56,306 nucleotides of DNA, taken from assembly GCF_001816145.1 (NCBI RefSeq), contig NZ_MDZB01000101.1:1-56306 (forward strand), in the 5' to 3' direction. A model generated the notes under the pieces. The model made no database searches. It saw nothing but the letters and a program-made list of their open reading frames with translations, and was not told the DNA's origin. The stretch is from Hymenobacter lapidarius (GTDB lineage: Bacteria; Bacteroidota; Bacteroidia; Cytophagales; Hymenobacteraceae). Position numbers and translations under genes: made by a program. Below are positions 17,489-25,571 of this stretch, piece after piece; position 1 is the stretch's first letter; the number at the start of each line of letters is the position of its first letter.

Positions 17489-17888
17489 GGTATTCTACAA
17501 AGTTGCGGTCCGTCTCGTAGAGCGTGACCGAAAGGGCAAGGGCTTCCGCCAGATGGGGGCGTAGCCGCTGCCAAATTACCACGGCCATGTTTTCGGCCGT
17601 GGGATTCAAATTACGAAAATCTTCCGTGTCCAGGTTCAAGTTGTGGTGGTCGTAGCGGTTGAGAACTTCCACCTTTATAAGGTCGCTCAGCCGCTTCATG
17701 TCGTATACGTAGCCGGTTTCGGGGTCGACGGGACCGGTAAGGCGCACGGTCAAATTATAGTTGTGGCCGTGGTAGTTGGGGTTGTTGCACTTGCCGAACA
17801 CGCGTTGGTTCTGCTCGGCGTCCCAGGCGGGATTGTGCAGGCGGTGGGCGGCGTTGAAGTGCTCGGTGCGGCAGACAGTGACTTGCAT
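17481..17888 (-). CDS. 6-pyruvoyltetrahydropterin synthase / QueD family protein
   Basis: 135 residues, full length. The zinc ligands are seen as FNAAHRLH and GHNYNLTV. The catalytic Cys lies in [13 protein letters not shown], and the Asp/His pair in YDHHNLNLD. This CNNPN-x-HGHNY arrangement matches animal PTPS more than E. coli QueD, whose motif is shorter. The enzyme acts on the product of FolE, with which it overlaps by 8 nt. Either tetrahydropterin or queuosine precursor synthesis is possible; no queC or queE is in the window. Confidence 0.9.
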   Translation of the reverse strand: MQVTVCRTEHFNAAHRLHNPAWDAEQNQRVFGKCNNPNYHGHNYNLTVRLTGPVDPETGYVYDMKRLSDLIKVEVLNRYDHHNLNLDTEDFRNLNPTAENMAVVIWQRLRPHLAEALALSVTLYETDRNFVEYHG

Positions 17889-18050
17889 AGGGGCCTACAA
17901 CCGATGTCCGGTCCGCATTGTTGCACCGCAACCAGGCAAACTATTAAGCAACACCGGTTGTCCTTTGAATTGAGTAGAATTTAAAAAAGCACTAATATAA
18001 TTAAAGTAATAAAAACGACCATATTCCTAAAAAAGTTTGAGTACACAGAA

Positions 18051-18078
18051 TTTGCATCGAAGAAAGACACTAAATTTG
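18051..18078 (+). promoter_or_regulatory. Promoter of the secreted coiled-coil protein (TTTG-N16-TAAATTTG)
   Basis: TTTG at 18051-18054 and TAAATTTG at 18071-18078 match both Bacteroidota promoter elements with plausible spacing, in an AT-rich stretch about 77 bp before ATG 18156. Confidence 0.6.
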
Positions 18079-18155
18079 AAATGCCAGACAACGATACTTT
18101 CGCAAATAGCCTTTTCCCTTTGCCATTTTTAAAGCTTTCATAAGTTATTATCTCC

Positions 18156-18863
18156 ATGAAGAATAGCCTACTCATCCTGCTCTTTACATGCCTGGCGACG
18201 CTCGGCGGTTATGCCCAGAAGTCTCCTGTGGACGAGGTGGATATGTCCATCAACAACATTCCCCGCAAGGGCCAGCGCGTGAGCATACAGCTCGACAACA
18301 AGCGCGTAGAAGCTGCGTGGCTGAAGCAACTCAGCGAGAAGTTCGGCAACAAGCTGAAGAACAGCAAGGGCGTGCTGAACCTGGACGGTATCATCATTGA
18401 AGAAATTGCACCCACTCCCATTCGCGTCATCAGCAAGGTAGATGGTACTCCTACCGGTACCACCGTATGGTGGAGCATTGACCTGGGCAACGCTTACCTG
18501 GGCAAAGAAGCAACTCCGGCGCAATGGAAGTCGGCCGAGAAGTATTTGAAGGATTTCGCCCGCATGATGTACCGCGAAGACCTGGTGTCGCAGATTGCCG
18601 AAGCCGAGCGCGCCTTGGTGGCCTCGCAAAACAACCACTCCGCCGTGATTGATAAATCAAGCACCATCAAGAAGGACATCGAAAAGAACAAGGCTCGTAA
18701 ACTTGAAATCCAGCAGCTGCTGGCTGCCAACGCTGCCGAGCTGCAGCAGTTCAACAACCTCATCGATGCCAACCTGAAAGAGCAGGAGGCTGCCCGCGGC
18801 GACATTGTGAGCATGCGCATCGCCCTGGAGGCCGTGAAAGACCGAATGACCAAGATTGAGTAG
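18156..18863 (+). CDS. Secreted protein with C-terminal coiled coil, unknown function
   Basis: 235 residues. Signal peptide MKNSLLILLFTCLATLGGYAQ with a likely cut after YAQ. A globular part follows (VDMSINNIPRKGQRVSI ... TTVWWSIDLGNAYLG), then an alpha-helical coiled-coil region from about residue 145 to the end (AEAERALVASQNN, IKKDIEKNKARKLEIQQLL, LKEQEAARGDIVSM). Codon use is less GC-rich than its neighbours. Probably periplasmic or outer-membrane associated. No family recognised. Own promoter and own terminator, so monocistronic. Confidence 0.8.
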   Translation: MKNSLLILLFTCLATLGGYAQKSPVDEVDMSINNIPRKGQRVSIQLDNKRVEAAWLKQLSEKFGNKLKNSKGVLNLDGIIIEEIAPTPIRVISKVDGTPTGTTVWWSIDLGNAYLGKEATPAQWKSAEKYLKDFARMMYREDLVSQIAEAERALVASQNNHSAVIDKSSTIKKDIEKNKARKLEIQQLLAANAAELQQFNNLIDANLKEQEAARGDIVSMRIALEAVKDRMTKIE

Positions 18864-18891
18864 TCGTTCTGCGCTATTTGAGCTTCTTACC

Positions 18892-18921
18892 AAAGCCCTG
18901 CCTTTATCGGCAGGGCTTTTT
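18892..18921 (+). terminator. Intrinsic terminator
   Basis: AAAGCCCTGCC (18892-18902) and GGCAGGGCTTT (18909-18919) with a 6-nt loop and T-rich tail, 29 bp after the preceding stop. Confidence 0.85.
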
Positions 18922-19008
18922 GTTTGGGGGCAGGGGCCAACCCCGCGGGGGCAAAATACGTTGGCAACATAGTCCGCTACAGTAGCGGCTGCTTACCACA
19001 CCCCACCC

Positions 19009-19413
19009 ATGGAAAAGACAGAAGTTCAGCACCAGGTGCACCTCGACAGCGCCATCAAATTCCTTTCCGGCGACCTCAACGAAGAAGCCGAGCGCGCCGG
19101 GCTCGACAACCAGTTCCAGCGTTGGATAGAGGACCTGAAAGACGCCAACAACCCCGCTTTCCACCAGCTGGTTGTCGACATGCAAGCCCTGAAGGCCCAC
19201 TTCGGCAGCGGCACGCTCGACGTAAACGTTATTGCCCCTCTCATAGCACGCTTGGGCACCAACACCACCCAGGCGGCCAACTTTGCCGAAGGCAACACCG
19301 CTCCCCGCGTAACCAAGCTGGGCGAGGTGCTCAGCGCCGTGGCGCAGCAGTTGCAAGGCGGCTCGGCAGAAGTAGACGGCAGCCTGCCTCAGGACTTGTC
19401 CTCGCACAGCTAA
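19009..19413 (+). CDS. Small soluble hypothetical protein
   Basis: 134 residues from ATG 19009 (MEKTEVQHQVHLDSAIKFL). Acidic, helix-rich, without signal peptide or membrane segment; Gln, Asn and Ala are frequent (LGTNTTQAANFAEGNTAP). Not recognised. It stands between two terminators and is therefore its own transcription unit. Coding looks real from amino-acid composition and codon use; function unknown. Confidence 0.7.
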   Translation: MEKTEVQHQVHLDSAIKFLSGDLNEEAERAGLDNQFQRWIEDLKDANNPAFHQLVVDMQALKAHFGSGTLDVNVIAPLIARLGTNTTQAANFAEGNTAPRVTKLGEVLSAVAQQLQGGSAEVDGSLPQDLSSHS

Positions 19414-19463
19414 GCCACGCGTAGCGGGTCAGCAGCTGAATGCTTGCTGCCCCGCTCGAACCT

Positions 19464-19499
19464 AAAAAAGCCGGCCCCACGCGTGGGGCGGCTTTTTTT
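19464..19499. terminator. Bidirectional terminator
   Basis: AAAAAAGCCGGCCCCAC (19464-19480) against GTGGGGCGGCTTTTTTT (19483-19499), one bulged base. It serves the plus-strand gene and the end of the rpsP-rplS operon on the minus strand. Confidence 0.85.
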
Positions 19500-19533
19500 G
19501 ATGTCAATAGCAGCCAAATGGCTGCGGCAATGC

Positions 19534-19914
19534 TTAGGCCTTAGCCTTGGCAACCGGGTTGAGGCGACGCTCCTTGATGCGGGAAGCTTTGCCGGACAGG
19601 CCACGCAGGTAAAACAGACGGGCACGACGTACTTTGCCGCGACGGATAACTTCGATTTTATCGATGTTAGGCGACAGCAGGGGAAAAATACGCTCGGTGC
19701 CGATTTGGTTGGAAATCTTGCGAACGGTGAACGTCTCACCATTGGAGCTTGGGTTGCGGCGCTGTAGTACCACGCCCTGGAACTGCTGGATGCGCTCCTT
19801 GTTGCCCTCACGGATTTTCACGTGAACGTTCACGGTGTCGCCCGCGGCGAACAGGGGGAAGCTGGCGCGGCGCTCCTGCGATTCGGCCTGGATAAAGTCA
19901 AGTAGTACGCTCAT
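19534..19914 (-). CDS. rplS: 50S ribosomal protein L19
   Basis: 126 residues with a normal start [20 protein letters not shown]. Family signatures: [25 protein letters not shown] (in two parts) and [27 protein letters not shown]. It sits at the 30S-50S interface. Last gene of the rpsP-rimM-trmD-rplS operon, but separated from trmD by 187 bp that hold a perfect 39-bp inverted repeat. Confidence 0.98.
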   Translation of the reverse strand: MSVLLDFIQAESQERRASFPLFAAGDTVNVHVKIREGNKERIQQFQGVVLQRRNPSSNGETFTVRKISNQIGTERIFPLLSPNIDKIEVIRRGKVRRARLFYLRGLSGKASRIKERRLNPVAKAKA

Positions 19915-20010
19915 GGCTGGGAAATTGCAAAAGACGGCGCTGCCGTCGGGAAATAGTATTTTACGAAACGGACCGCAAAGATAATGCTTTCGGGTGAGGA
20001 TAGCAAGCGG

Positions 20011-20108
20011 TTTGTGAGGTAAGCTTTAGCTGGCACCGCAGGGCCGTTAAAACGAGATGTTGTTCCTGCTAACGGCCCTGCGGTGCCAGCTAAAGCTTAC
20101 CTCACAAA
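20011..20108. repeat. 39-bp perfect inverted repeat between trmD and rplS
   Basis: Left arm 20011-20049 and right arm 20070-20108 are exact complements (core GGTAAGCTTTAGCTGGCACC) around a 20-nt loop. The right arm includes the trmD stop codon (20102-20104). No T-run follows, so it is not an ordinary terminator. Probably an inserted palindromic element that would form a very stable hairpin in the operon mRNA. Confidence 0.85.
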
Positions 20109-20776
20109 AGCAAATCGGGGCGACGGGCCTGGGTGCGGGCCAGCGCCTGTTCGTGCCGCCACTCCTCAATTTTGGGCGTATTGCCCGATAAAAGAATGTC
20201 CGGCACGGCCTGGCCGCGCCATTCCGCCGGGCGGGTATAGACGGGCGGCGCCAGCAAATCGTCCTGAAAAGAATCCGACAGGGCCGACTCCTCGTTGCCC
20301 AGCACGCCCGGCAGCAGCCGCACCACGGCATCTACCAAGATGGCCGCGCCCAGCTCGCCACCACTCAGCACGTAGTCGCCCACGCTGATTTCGTGGGTGA
20401 TGTAGGTTTGGCGAATCCGCTCATCAATGCCCTTGTAGTGACCGCAGAGCATGATGATGTTCTGGAACAGCGACAGCCGGTTGGCCAGCGGCTGGCGCAG
20501 GGTCTGGCCATCGGGCGTGAGGTAGATGATGGCGTCGTAGGGCCGTTCGGCCTGCAGCGCATCCATCCAGGCCGCAATGGGCTCCACGCGCAGCACCATG
20601 CCGGCCCCGCCCCCAAACACGTAGTCGTCAATCTGGCCGTGCTTGTTGATGGCGTGCTGGCGCAGGTCGTGCACGTGGATTTCGGCCAGGCCCTTGTCCT
20701 GCGCCCGCTTCACGATGGAATGGGCGAAGGGGCTGACGAGCAGTTCGGGCAGGCAGGTGAGGATGTCGATGCGCAT
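20102..20776 (-). CDS. trmD: tRNA (guanine-37-N1)-methyltransferase
   Basis: 224 residues from ATG 20776 ([13 protein letters not shown]). SPOUT-class enzyme that methylates G37 of tRNAs and prevents frameshifting. The trefoil-knot SAM site is seen in [14 protein letters not shown] and [21 protein letters not shown] (two stretches), and the RNA-binding region in [20 protein letters not shown]. Length and order are normal. Between rimM and rplS in the classic operon. Its last codons lie inside an inverted repeat. Confidence 0.97.
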   Translation of the reverse strand: MRIDILTCLPELLVSPFAHSIVKRAQDKGLAEIHVHDLRQHAINKHGQIDDYVFGGGAGMVLRVEPIAAWMDALQAERPYDAIIYLTPDGQTLRQPLANRLSLFQNIIMLCGHYKGIDERIRQTYITHEISVGDYVLSGGELGAAILVDAVVRLLPGVLGNEESALSDSFQDDLLAPPVYTRPAEWRGQAVPDILLSGNTPKIEEWRHEQALARTQARRPDLLL

Positions 20777-20801
20777 GTTTTTAACTATAAGCCGCAAGCT
20801 C

Positions 20802-20850
20802 CAAGCTTCAAGCCGCAAGCTTGCATTTTTTAGGAAAGGCTTGAAGCTTG
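20802..20850. repeat. Short hairpin between rimM and trmD
   Basis: CAAGCTTCAAGCC (20802-20814) and GGCTTGAAGCTTG (20838-20850), perfect 13-bp arms, with an internal CGCAAGCTTGCA. The surrounding sequence repeats AAGCT/CAAGC words. Lies in the 90-bp rimM-trmD gap. Confidence 0.6.
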
Positions 20851-20866
20851 ACGCTGACAGCTTTTT

Positions 20867-21439
20867 TTAGGCTTCGTCTGCTTCGTCCTGCTGGCGGGTG
20901 CTGGGCTTTAGATACACATCCAGCAAGCCATCGGGCAGCTTTACGTATATCTCCTTTTTTTCGTGGTTGGCGTGGGTCACCAGCTCGTCTACTACTGGAA
21001 TCAGCACTTCCTGGCCCTGGTAGCGCATGGCCAGCATATCCTGCTGGGGCAGCTCGTAGAAATTCTCCACGGTGCCCAGCTGGCCCAGGTTTTCGTCAAC
21101 TACGGTGAAGCCGATGACGTCGTGGAAGTAAAACTGGTCTTCTGCCAGCTCGGGGAGCTGCGCGAGGGGCAGGTGCAGCTGAGCACCGCGCAGGGGCTCG
21201 GCTTCTTCGATGCGCTCAATGCCGCGCAGTTTCAGCAGAATCTTGGAGCCGGGCTGGGGCTGTATTTTTTCTACCTGGTACTCTACCAGCTTGGTGGGGG
21301 CACCGGCCAGGGCGAGGTGCACCGTTTTCAGCTTGAGGTAGGATTTGGGGTCGTCAACATCGAAGTGGGCCACCACGTGGCCGCGCAGGCCATGGGTCTT
21401 GATGATGTAGCCGAGCTGATAGGTTTCGTCGAGGGTCAT
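20867..21439 (-). CDS. rimM: Ribosome maturation factor RimM
   Basis: 190 residues. N-terminal beta-barrel LGYIIKTHGLRGHVVAHF and C-terminal PRC-barrel FHDVIGFTVVDENLGQLGTVENFYELPQQDML (in family order), with the conserved EVLIPVVDELV. Assists 16S head-domain maturation around S19. Slightly longer than average because of an acidic C-terminal tail (STRQQDEADEA). Second gene of the operon after rpsP. Confidence 0.96.
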   Translation of the reverse strand: MTLDETYQLGYIIKTHGLRGHVVAHFDVDDPKSYLKLKTVHLALAGAPTKLVEYQVEKIQPQPGSKILLKLRGIERIEEAEPLRGAQLHLPLAQLPELAEDQFYFHDVIGFTVVDENLGQLGTVENFYELPQQDMLAMRYQGQEVLIPVVDELVTHANHEKKEIYVKLPDGLLDVYLKPSTRQQDEADEA

Positions 21440-21533
21440 AAGCAGGGAAGGGGAGATAACGAAAAAAAGTTTGGGGGTTGCGTGCCGGTCCGGCTCACAA
21501 CCCCCAAACCCTTTCGGTTTAGAAACCTAAAAA

Positions 21534-22082
21534 CTACTCGGCAGCTTCGGTAGCAGCCTCTTCGGCCGGAGCCTCGGTAGCGGCTTCTTCGGCAGCGGGA
21601 GCGGGCGTGTTGGCTGCCAGCAGCGCGGCAGCTTTCTGACGCTGGGACTCCGAACGAGCTTCCTTAACCTTGGTTTCGGCGTCGAAAGCAGCCTGCTTGG
21701 CGGTTGCCTTGGCGTCAACCAGGCCAGTACGCTTGCCTTCGATTTTAGCGTCTTTCTCTTCTTTCCAAGCGCTGAAACGCTCGTCGGCTACATCTTGCGT
21801 GATGGCGCCTTTGTCAACACCCAACTGCAGGTGACGACGGTAGAGCACGCCGCGGTAGCTGAGCATGGCCCGAACGGTGTCGGTGGGCTGCGCACCAGTC
21901 ATCATCCAGTAAAACGCGCGGTCGGCGTCGTAGTTGATGGTGGCGGGGTTGGTTTGGGGATTGTAGGTACCGAGTTTCTCAATGAAACGGCCGTCGCGGG
22001 GAGCGCGAGCGTCAGCTACTACGATGTCGTAAGTTGCGGCCTTCTTGCGGCCACGACGGGCGAGGCGGATTTTAACTGCCAT
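21534..22082 (-). CDS. rpsP: 30S ribosomal protein S16 with long C-terminal extension
   Basis: 182 residues from ATG 22082 ([14 protein letters not shown]). The first 80 residues are ordinary S16 ([31 protein letters not shown]). The last 100 residues are an extension seen in Bacteroidota: a charged helix ([30 protein letters not shown]) ending in an Ala/Glu repeat ([18 protein letters not shown]). First gene of the operon with its own promoter. The extension is probably surface-exposed on the ribosome. Confidence 0.97.
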   Translation of the reverse strand: MAVKIRLARRGRKKAATYDIVVADARAPRDGRFIEKLGTYNPQTNPATINYDADRAFYWMMTGAQPTDTVRAMLSYRGVLYRRHLQLGVDKGAITQDVADERFSAWKEEKDAKIEGKRTGLVDAKATAKQAAFDAETKVKEARSESQRQKAAALLAANTPAPAAEEAATEAPAEEAATEAAE

Positions 22083-22146
22083 AAACCGATGGGTTTGGTG
22101 CGACGCAGCTCGTGCGTCTGGTGATATTTTCCCGAAATTGGGAGTG

Positions 22147-22154
22147 CAAAGGTA
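22147..22154 (-). promoter_or_regulatory. -7 box (TACCTTTG, minus strand) of the rpsP operon
   Basis: CAAAGGTA on the plus strand, perfect TAnnTTTG on the minus strand, about 65 bp before the rpsP start codon. Confidence 0.6.
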
Positions 22155-22191
22155 GCGTTTGTTCAGGGTATTAGCTAGGCTCGGGCATAAA

Positions 22192-22220
22192 AAAAGCCCT
22201 GGCGCGGGGCCAGGGCTTTT
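22192..22220 (-). terminator. Terminator of the desaturase gene
   Basis: AAAAGCCCTGGC (22192-22203) and GCCAGGGCTTTT (22209-22220). Read on the minus strand the hairpin is followed by a run of seven T. Separates the desaturase from the rpsP operon. Confidence 0.8.
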
Positions 22221-22224
22221 ATAT

Positions 22225-22319
22225 CGTTTGTCATCCCGAGCATAGTAAAAGACCTTGGCACGTTGGCACGATTCGTTCATGCGTGATGAGGGCCCTGGCG
22301 GCGCTTAGAATGACAAACG
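22225..22319. repeat. Interspersed TTTGTCATCCCGAGC-type element
   Basis: CGTTTGTCAT (22225-22234) and ATGACAAACG (22310-22319) bound a 95-bp element containing AAAGACCTTGGCACG. A related element with ATCCGGAGCGC...AAGGACCTTG occurs at 24216-24293. Confidence 0.55.
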
Positions 22320-22326
22320 CTGGAAA

Positions 22327-23121
22327 CTACGCTGCCATGGCTTCGCGCTTGGGCTTGGGCTTCGCCAGCTTGGATATGGTGTTCAGGTTCATGTTTTTGC
22401 GTTTGATTTTAATGACGCCGACCTTGTCGAGGCTCCAGATGGCCACGTAGGTAGGGTCGAATTCCCACCACTTCACGCCGAAGTTGACGCGCATGGGCAG
22501 CTTGTGGTGGTTGTTCTGGAACAACTCGCCAAAGGCCAGGAAATCCAGGGCCAGCGTATTTTTGGATTTGTCGCGGTTGTCGAAGTTCTGGTAGCCGTAC
22601 TTGTGGCCGCCCCAGTTCACGATGGCGCCGTGGATGGGACCCATCAGGAAGTGGATGGGTAGCAACAGGTACTGCCACCACGCCGTGGCGAAGTTGATGT
22701 AGAACAGCACGTAGACCGTGCCCCAGCCCAAACGCGAGTACACCGTGCCGCCAAACTTGTCGAGCCACTTCCACTCCGGAATGTCGCCGTCGAAGCGCTT
22801 GGCACCTTCGTGCACGTCGTTCACCACGTCGTTGTAAATCACCTTGGTCTTCCACATCATGTCGAACGCGTTGTTCGAGAAGTGCGGCGAGTGCGGGTCC
22901 AGCGCGGTATCAGAGTAGGCGTGGTGCATGCGATGCAGCAGCGCGTAGGCCCGCGGCGAGAGGAAGCTGCTACCCTGGCAGATGTAGGTGAAAGCGAAAA
23001 AGAATTTCTCCCAGAATTTATTCATCGTAAACATCTTGTGCGCCGCGTAGCGGTGCAGGTAAAATGTCTGCGTGAACAGGGACAAATAGTAGTGCGCGAC
23101 GAAGAAGATGAGGATAGCCAT
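22327..23121 (-). CDS. Membrane fatty-acid (acyl-CoA) desaturase
   Basis: 264 residues from ATG 23121 (MAILIFFVAHYYL). Di-iron membrane desaturase: histidine boxes HRYAAH, HRMHH and QNNHH are in the right order and spacing, with hydrophobic helices between them (VYVLFYINFATAWWQYLLLPIHFL). Introduces a double bond in acyl chains and so adjusts membrane fluidity. The third box lacks the first His of the usual HxxHH, being QNNHH, which is also seen in many bacterial members. Own promoter and terminator. Confidence 0.92.
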   Translation of the reverse strand: MAILIFFVAHYYLSLFTQTFYLHRYAAHKMFTMNKFWEKFFFAFTYICQGSSFLSPRAYALLHRMHHAYSDTALDPHSPHFSNNAFDMMWKTKVIYNDVVNDVHEGAKRFDGDIPEWKWLDKFGGTVYSRLGWGTVYVLFYINFATAWWQYLLLPIHFLMGPIHGAIVNWGGHKYGYQNFDNRDKSKNTLALDFLAFGELFQNNHHKLPMRVNFGVKWWEFDPTYVAIWSLDKVGVIKIKRKNMNLNTISKLAKPKPKREAMAA

Positions 23122-23190
23122 AGGAATGAGTAGCAAGCGGAACTGCCCGCACAAGCAGAAAGCCCGGGGTAAGGTTCAGAATAGGTAACG

Positions 23191-23198
23191 CAAAATTA
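23191..23198 (-). promoter_or_regulatory. -7 box (TAATTTTG, minus strand) of the desaturase gene
   Basis: CAAAATTA on the plus strand, a perfect TAnnTTTG on the minus strand, 70 bp before the start codon. Confidence 0.5.
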
Positions 23199-23252
23199 CG
23201 GCCAGGGTGCGCCTGGCGGGTATTCTGGGCCAGGAAGGCCAAAATGTTGCAC

Positions 23253-23340
23253 GTAGCGCGCAGCAGTGTTTCGCGTGCCGGCGTCGTTTGTCATACTTGT
23301 AGCGGCTCCAACGGCACGGCGATGCGCCGCTGCGCGCTAC
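23253..23340. repeat. GTAGCGCG-type inverted repeat
   Basis: GTAGCGCGCAGC (23253-23264) and GCTGCGCGCTAC (23329-23340), perfect 12-bp arms; the same GTAGCGCG end occurs in the element at 6671-6748. Fills the gap between the desaturase promoter and the RluA-type gene. Confidence 0.5.
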
Positions 23341-23343
23341 TTG

Positions 23344-24054
23344 CTATTTGTAGAACTCCCGTGCGGCGTCCCAGTGCGGCGCGTCGGGCAAGGGGGCCAC
23401 AAAGGTCATGGCTTCTTTGGTGACGGGGTGCTGTAGCTGCAACTGGCGGGCGTGCAGGGCAATGCTTACGTCGGGCAGGGGCGCAATGAAGCCGTACTTC
23501 ACGTCGCCCACGATGGGCGTGTTGAGGCCGGTGGCCAGCTGGGTGCGAATCTGGTGCGGGCGGCCCGTCACAGGGTTCACCTGCAGCAGGTAGCGGTTGC
23601 CGGCCTGGCCCAGCAGCTCGTAGTGCAGCTCGGAGCGCAGGCCCTGCGAATGCTTCTCGGAATAGGCTTTGGTCACGTTGCGCACCGTATCCTTCACCAG
23701 CCAGTGTACCAGGGTGCCGTTTTCGGGAATGGGAGGCTTGCCGGTGAGGGCCCAGTAGGTTTTGGTCATCAGCGAGTCGCGGAACATCTCGTTGAGGCGG
23801 CTCAGGGCCTTGCTGGTTTTGGCCAGCACCACAATGCCGCTCACGGGCCGGTCAATGCGGTGGCACACGCCCACGAAGGCCTCGCCGGGCTTCTTGTACT
23901 TGAAGCGCAGGTACTCGGCGGCTTTTTTGGAGAGGGGCTCGTCGCCGGTGGCGTCGCCCTGCACGAGTAGGCCAGCGGGCTTGTTGATGACGAGAAGGTG
24001 GTTGTCCTCAAACAGAATTTCTCTGCCTTCGGACCAGATGTTGGGACGATTCAC
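23344..24054 (-). CDS. RluA-family pseudouridine synthase
   Basis: 236 residues from ATG 24054. Catalytic domain with the signature HRIDRPVSGIVVLAKT (catalytic Asp in HRIDR), preceded by ILFEDNHLLVINKPAGLLVQ and followed by the RNA-contact region NPVTGRPHQIRTQLA. There is no S4 domain at the N-terminus, so it belongs to the short RluA/TruC-like type. Modifies uridine in rRNA or tRNA; the exact position cannot be told from sequence. Confidence 0.93.
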   Translation of the reverse strand: MNRPNIWSEGREILFEDNHLLVINKPAGLLVQGDATGDEPLSKKAAEYLRFKYKKPGEAFVGVCHRIDRPVSGIVVLAKTSKALSRLNEMFRDSLMTKTYWALTGKPPIPENGTLVHWLVKDTVRNVTKAYSEKHSQGLRSELHYELLGQAGNRYLLQVNPVTGRPHQIRTQLATGLNTPIVGDVKYGFIAPLPDVSIALHARQLQLQHPVTKEAMTFVAPLPDAPHWDAAREFYK

Positions 24055-24171
24055 GCGGCGGTTGCGGGCGGGATAGGAAGTTTAGCAGGAGGGGGGCCAG
24101 GGCCCACCAGGGGGCTACCGCACGTCGTCAGACCACACTCACCGGGCGCTCCGCTCTTGCTGTTGATAGCA

Positions 24172-24179
24172 CAAAGATA
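24172..24179 (-). promoter_or_regulatory. -7 box (TATCTTTG, minus strand)
   Basis: CAAAGATA on the plus strand; perfect TAnnTTTG on the minus strand, about 118 bp before the RluA-type start codon. Confidence 0.4.
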
Positions 24180-24215
24180 CGCGGTTGAATGAGAGTGAGC
24201 CGATTGAGGACTGTT

Positions 24216-24293
24216 ATCCGGAGCGCCGCGAAGGACCTTGCCAACGCTGCACAATACGTTGCAACGTGGTAAGGCCCTTCGCGCGCTCCGGAT
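24216..24293. repeat. Imperfect 30-bp inverted repeat (ATCCGGAGCGC family)
   Basis: ATCCGGAGCGCCGCGAAGGA (from 24216) pairs with the complement ending at 24293 (CGCGCGCTCCGGAT), with a few mismatches and one bulge. The CCGGAGCGC end is shared with the perfect hairpin at 54302-54355. Confidence 0.6.
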
Positions 24294-24305
24294 TGCAATG
24301 GTGCT

Positions 24306-25121
24306 TTAGTAACCCTCTTCCTTGCTCGGAAATTCGCGGCTTTTCACGTCGGCCACGTAGTGTTGCACGGCTTCGGTCATGATGTCGTGCAGCTCGGCGT
24401 AGCGGCGCAGGAAGCGCGGTTTAAATTCCTTGGTGATGCCCAACAGGTCGTGCACTACTAGCACCTGGCCATCCACATCGGGACCGGCGCCGATGCCGAT
24501 GACGGGAATGGTCAGTTCCTCGGCTACCTGCTTGGCCAGGGTGGCGGGGATTTTCTCCAGCACCAAGCCAAAGCAGCCGATTTCCTGGAGCAGGCGGGCG
24601 TCTTCGAGCAGCTTCTGGGCCTCGGCTTCTTCTTTGGCGCGCACGCTGTAGGTGCCGAACTTATAAATGCTTTGGGGGGTGAGGCCCAGATGGCCCATCA
24701 CCGGAATGCCGGCCGTGAGAATGCGAATGATGCTGTCCTTTACTTCGGCTCCGCCTTCGAGCTTCACGCCGTGGCCGCCGCTTTCCTTCATGATGCGAAT
24801 GGCCGACTGCAGGGCCACCGACGAGTTGCCCTGGTACGAGCCAAAGGGCATGTCCACGACCACGAAGGCGCGCTTCACGGCGCGCACCACGCTTTGGGCG
24901 TGGTATATCATCTGGTCGAGGGTGATGGGCAGGGTGGTTTCGTGGCCGGCCATGACGTTGGAGGCCGAGTCGCCGACGAGCAGCACGTCGATGCCGGCGC
25001 CGTCCAGAATCTGGGCCATCGAGAAGTCGTAGGCCGTGAGCATGGAGATTTTTTCCCCCCGCTCTTTCATGGCGAGCATCTGGTGGGTGGTAACGAGCTT
25101 AACTTCCTTGTGCTGGGACAT
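24306..25121 (-). CDS. panB: 3-methyl-2-oxobutanoate hydroxymethyltransferase
   Basis: 271 residues. First committed enzyme of pantothenate (vitamin B5, CoA) synthesis: adds a hydroxymethyl group from methylenetetrahydrofolate to 2-oxoisovalerate. TIM-barrel signatures: [68 protein letters not shown] and [19 protein letters not shown]. Mg-binding Asp residues and the catalytic Glu (LVLEKIPA) are present. Intact and single. Confidence 0.97.
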   Translation of the reverse strand: MSQHKEVKLVTTHQMLAMKERGEKISMLTAYDFSMAQILDGAGIDVLLVGDSASNVMAGHETTLPITLDQMIYHAQSVVRAVKRAFVVVDMPFGSYQGNSSVALQSAIRIMKESGGHGVKLEGGAEVKDSIIRILTAGIPVMGHLGLTPQSIYKFGTYSVRAKEEAEAQKLLEDARLLQEIGCFGLVLEKIPATLAKQVAEELTIPVIGIGAGPDVDGQVLVVHDLLGITKEFKPRFLRRYAELHDIMTEAVQHYVADVKSREFPSKEEGY

Positions 25122-25275
25122 GATGGGCTAGGGAGGGCAGAAATACGAGGCAATGCGCCATTTGGCGGGGCAAAGCTGGCAACAATTTCGGTATCTCGCG
25201 CCGTGCGGACATAGGAAAGCCCCTGGCCAAGGCACAGGGGTTATATAAATTAGGCGTCAGGCACTCCATTTCTCT

Positions 25276-25437
25276 TCAGGATTCGAGTGTTGGGCCGGCC
25301 ACTGGCAGAGCCGCATCGCCGCGGGCTTCAGCCACGATGATTTCATCGATGCCAGCAGCGCGCAGATGCACCACCAGGGCCGCGGCGCGCTCAGCGTCAT
25401 CAATGGCTACTAAGACACGCAGGGGGCTGGCAGACAT
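25276..25437 (-). CDS. Short hypothetical protein
   Basis: 53 residues from ATG 25437 (MSASPLRVLVAIDDAERAAALV). Looks like the first beta-alpha units of a receiver-type or universal-stress-type alpha/beta fold (RVLVAIDDAE, VHLRAAGIDEIIVAEARG), but it stops after 53 residues. It could be a tiny stand-alone protein or a remnant. The 155 bp between it and panB and the 130 bp before lptD carry nothing else I recognise. Confidence 0.45.
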   Translation of the reverse strand: MSASPLRVLVAIDDAERAAALVVHLRAAGIDEIIVAEARGDAALPVAGPTLES

Positions 25438-25571
25438 AACCGTAGGAGGGGAGCACAAGCCGAAGGTTTTAACACAGGCGCGCACCGCAAGGCCCAATCA
25501 GACCAACAGCGGGCCGGGGCCGTTCAAGCCAAGCCTGCTCTGTGCGAACGGCCCACCGCTGGCCGACCGCT

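Noticed and set aside
17981..18175. 64-codon minus-strand frame in the AT-rich gap before the coiled-coil protein gene
   Set aside because: Lies over a good plus-strand promoter and has no recognisable features beyond a hydrophobic end expected from AT-rich DNA.
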